Shown: positions 21,612 to 22,502 of the stretch, piece by piece
Layout of the letters: the number at the start of each line of letters is the position of its first letter
Numbering within the stretch: position 1 is the first letter of the stretch
Assembly (NCBI GenBank): GCA_020052115.1
Contig: JAGVPR010000380.1
Location: forward strand, 1-22,502
DNA from: Candidatus Eiseniibacteriota bacterium
GTDB lineage: Bacteria; Eisenbacteria; RBG-16-71-46; JAGVPR01
Length of the DNA stretch: 22,502 bases
Reading direction: 5' to 3'
The notes under the pieces: generated by a model
The model's input: the letters and a program-made list of their open reading frames with translations, nothing else
The model's database searches: none
Told to the model about the DNA's origin: nothing
Position numbers and translations under genes: made by a program

Positions 21612-22502
21612 TCAGTGACGCTCTTTGTGCTCCCCGCCGTGCGGCAGCATCAGCGAGAAGTAGATCGTGGACAGCAGCATGAACACGAGCGCCTGGATGG
21701 TGCTCGTGAGAATCGCCAGGAAGAGGAACGGGATCTGCAGCGGGAGCCCGATCGGCGCGTGCAGGAACGAGATGCTCGCGATCCCAAGGGTGGCGAAGAT
21801 GAAGATGAGCACGTCTTCGCCCGTGATGTTTCCGAAGAGCCGGAGCGCGAGGCTCAGGGGCCGCGCCAGCTCCTCGATGATGTGGAGCGGGATGTTGAGC
21901 GGCACCATCGCCCACGTGATCCCCTTCGGGGAGCCCATGAGGTGGTAGATGTACCCGCCGATGCCGTTCTTGCGAACCCCCGTGTACTGCACGTACAGAA
22001 AGACGCTCAGCGCGAGGCCCGCCGTGATGTTGATGTTCGAGGTCGGCGACTTGAACCCCGGAACGAGCCCCGCCAGGTTCATCGCGAGGATGTAGAGAAA
22101 GAGCGTGCCCAGGAACGGCACGAACTCCCGTCCGTGCGGCCCGAGAATCCCCTCGATGAAGCCCGCGAGCCCTTCCACCCCATACTCCAGCGCCGCTTGG
22201 AAGCGTCCCGGGATCATCTCGCGCTTGCGCATGCCCGCCGCGAAGACCGCGATCAGGATGAGCGCGATGAGGAGCGAGAAGAAGATGTTCTCCCAGTGGT
22301 GCAGGAAGCGGACGACGGGGACGTCGTGGAAGTAGGCGTAGAGGACCGTGATCATGTTGGGAAGCTCGTGGACCTCGGCTTCCACGGCGGCTTGACCGTG
22401 CGCCGAGGTACCGTGCTCAGGCGTCTCCCCGAACCCGCCGCCGGCCGCGAGGGCGGCCACGACCCCGAACGTTGCGACGACGGCGAGAAGCGCGGCGGTC
22501 CG
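21612..22502 (-). CDS. atpB: F-type ATP synthase a subunit (5' end outside window)
   Basis: This membrane subunit forms the proton half-channels next to the c-ring. The essential arginine, in LALRLFGNITGED, is encoded at 21840-21842. Other conserved stretches are LIALILIAVFAAG, LAMNLAGLVPGF and FLAILTSTIQALVFMLLSTIY. A GTG at 22460 gives 282 residues, but the frame stays open to the window edge. The extra codons encode a hydrophobic run (TAALLAVVATFGVV, then AALAAGGG) like a signal peptide or extra N-terminal helix, so the real start is probably beyond the window. It is the first visible gene of the operon. The promoter and any atpI lie outside. Confidence 0.95.
   Translation of the reverse strand, partial: RTAALLAVVATFGVVAALAAGGGFGETPEHGTSAHGQAAVEAEVHELPNMITVLYAYFHDVPVVRFLHHWENIFFSLLIALILIAVFAAGMRKREMIPGRFQAALEYGVEGLAGFIEGILGPHGREFVPFLGTLFLYILAMNLAGLVPGFKSPTSNINITAGLALSVFLYVQYTGVRKNGIGGYIYHLMGSPKGITWAMVPLNIPLHIIEELARPLSLALRLFGNITGEDVLIFIFATLGIASISFLHAPIGLPLQIPFLFLAILTSTIQALVFMLLSTIYFSLMLPHGGEHKERH

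Overview
This is a GC-rich bacterial window that joins a two-component regulatory pair, a set of secreted proteins, a probable DNA-defence operon and a complete F-type ATP synthase operon. The lineage looks like Candidatus Eisenbacteria or a related FCB-group phylum. That is inference from a FlgD-like C-terminal domain on a secreted protein, a Sigma70_ECF/TIGR02999-type sigma factor next to a Ser/Thr kinase, and large exported proteins with a 'YQG...' N-terminal module. No rRNA or other decisive marker is present.

Layout. Positions 1-1889 (minus): an ECF-type sigma factor followed by a transmembrane Ser/Thr protein kinase that runs off the left edge. Positions 2140-5359 (plus, divergent): three exported proteins in a row, namely a small secreted protein with a FlgD-like C-terminal domain, a 480-residue repetitive surface protein, and a metzincin-like zinc metalloprotease ending in one turn of a beta-helix. 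Positions 5367-5955 (minus): a small membrane protein and an IsdG/HmoB-like haem-degrading monooxygenase.

Positions 6173-15813 (minus) hold five tightly coupled genes, in transcription order: a DUF1016/YhcG-type PD-(D/E)XK nuclease, a RadC-family JAMM protein, a UvrD helicase fused to an AddB/Cas4-like Fe-S nuclease, a SAP-domain adenine DNA methyltransferase, and a type III-like Res helicase-nuclease. Gene junctions are overlaps of 11, 4 and 4 nt and a gap of 3 nt, so translational coupling is likely. This looks like an expanded type III-like restriction-modification module and is the most interesting part of the window. The central part of the methyltransferase gene has sharply lower GC than both flanks, which suggests exchange of the target-recognition segment.

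Positions 15915-22502 (minus): the ATP synthase operon in the order atpB-atpE-atpF-atpH-atpA-atpG-atpD-atpC. The 5' end of atpB is cut by the window edge. The defence operon starts about 100 bp after atpC on the same strand, with a hairpin between them.

Working picture: the sigma/kinase pair probably regulates signalling or envelope genes, possibly the divergent exported set. The five-gene operon probably marks self DNA by methylation and degrades unmarked DNA. The ATP synthase is ordinary housekeeping beside which the accessory operon has settled.
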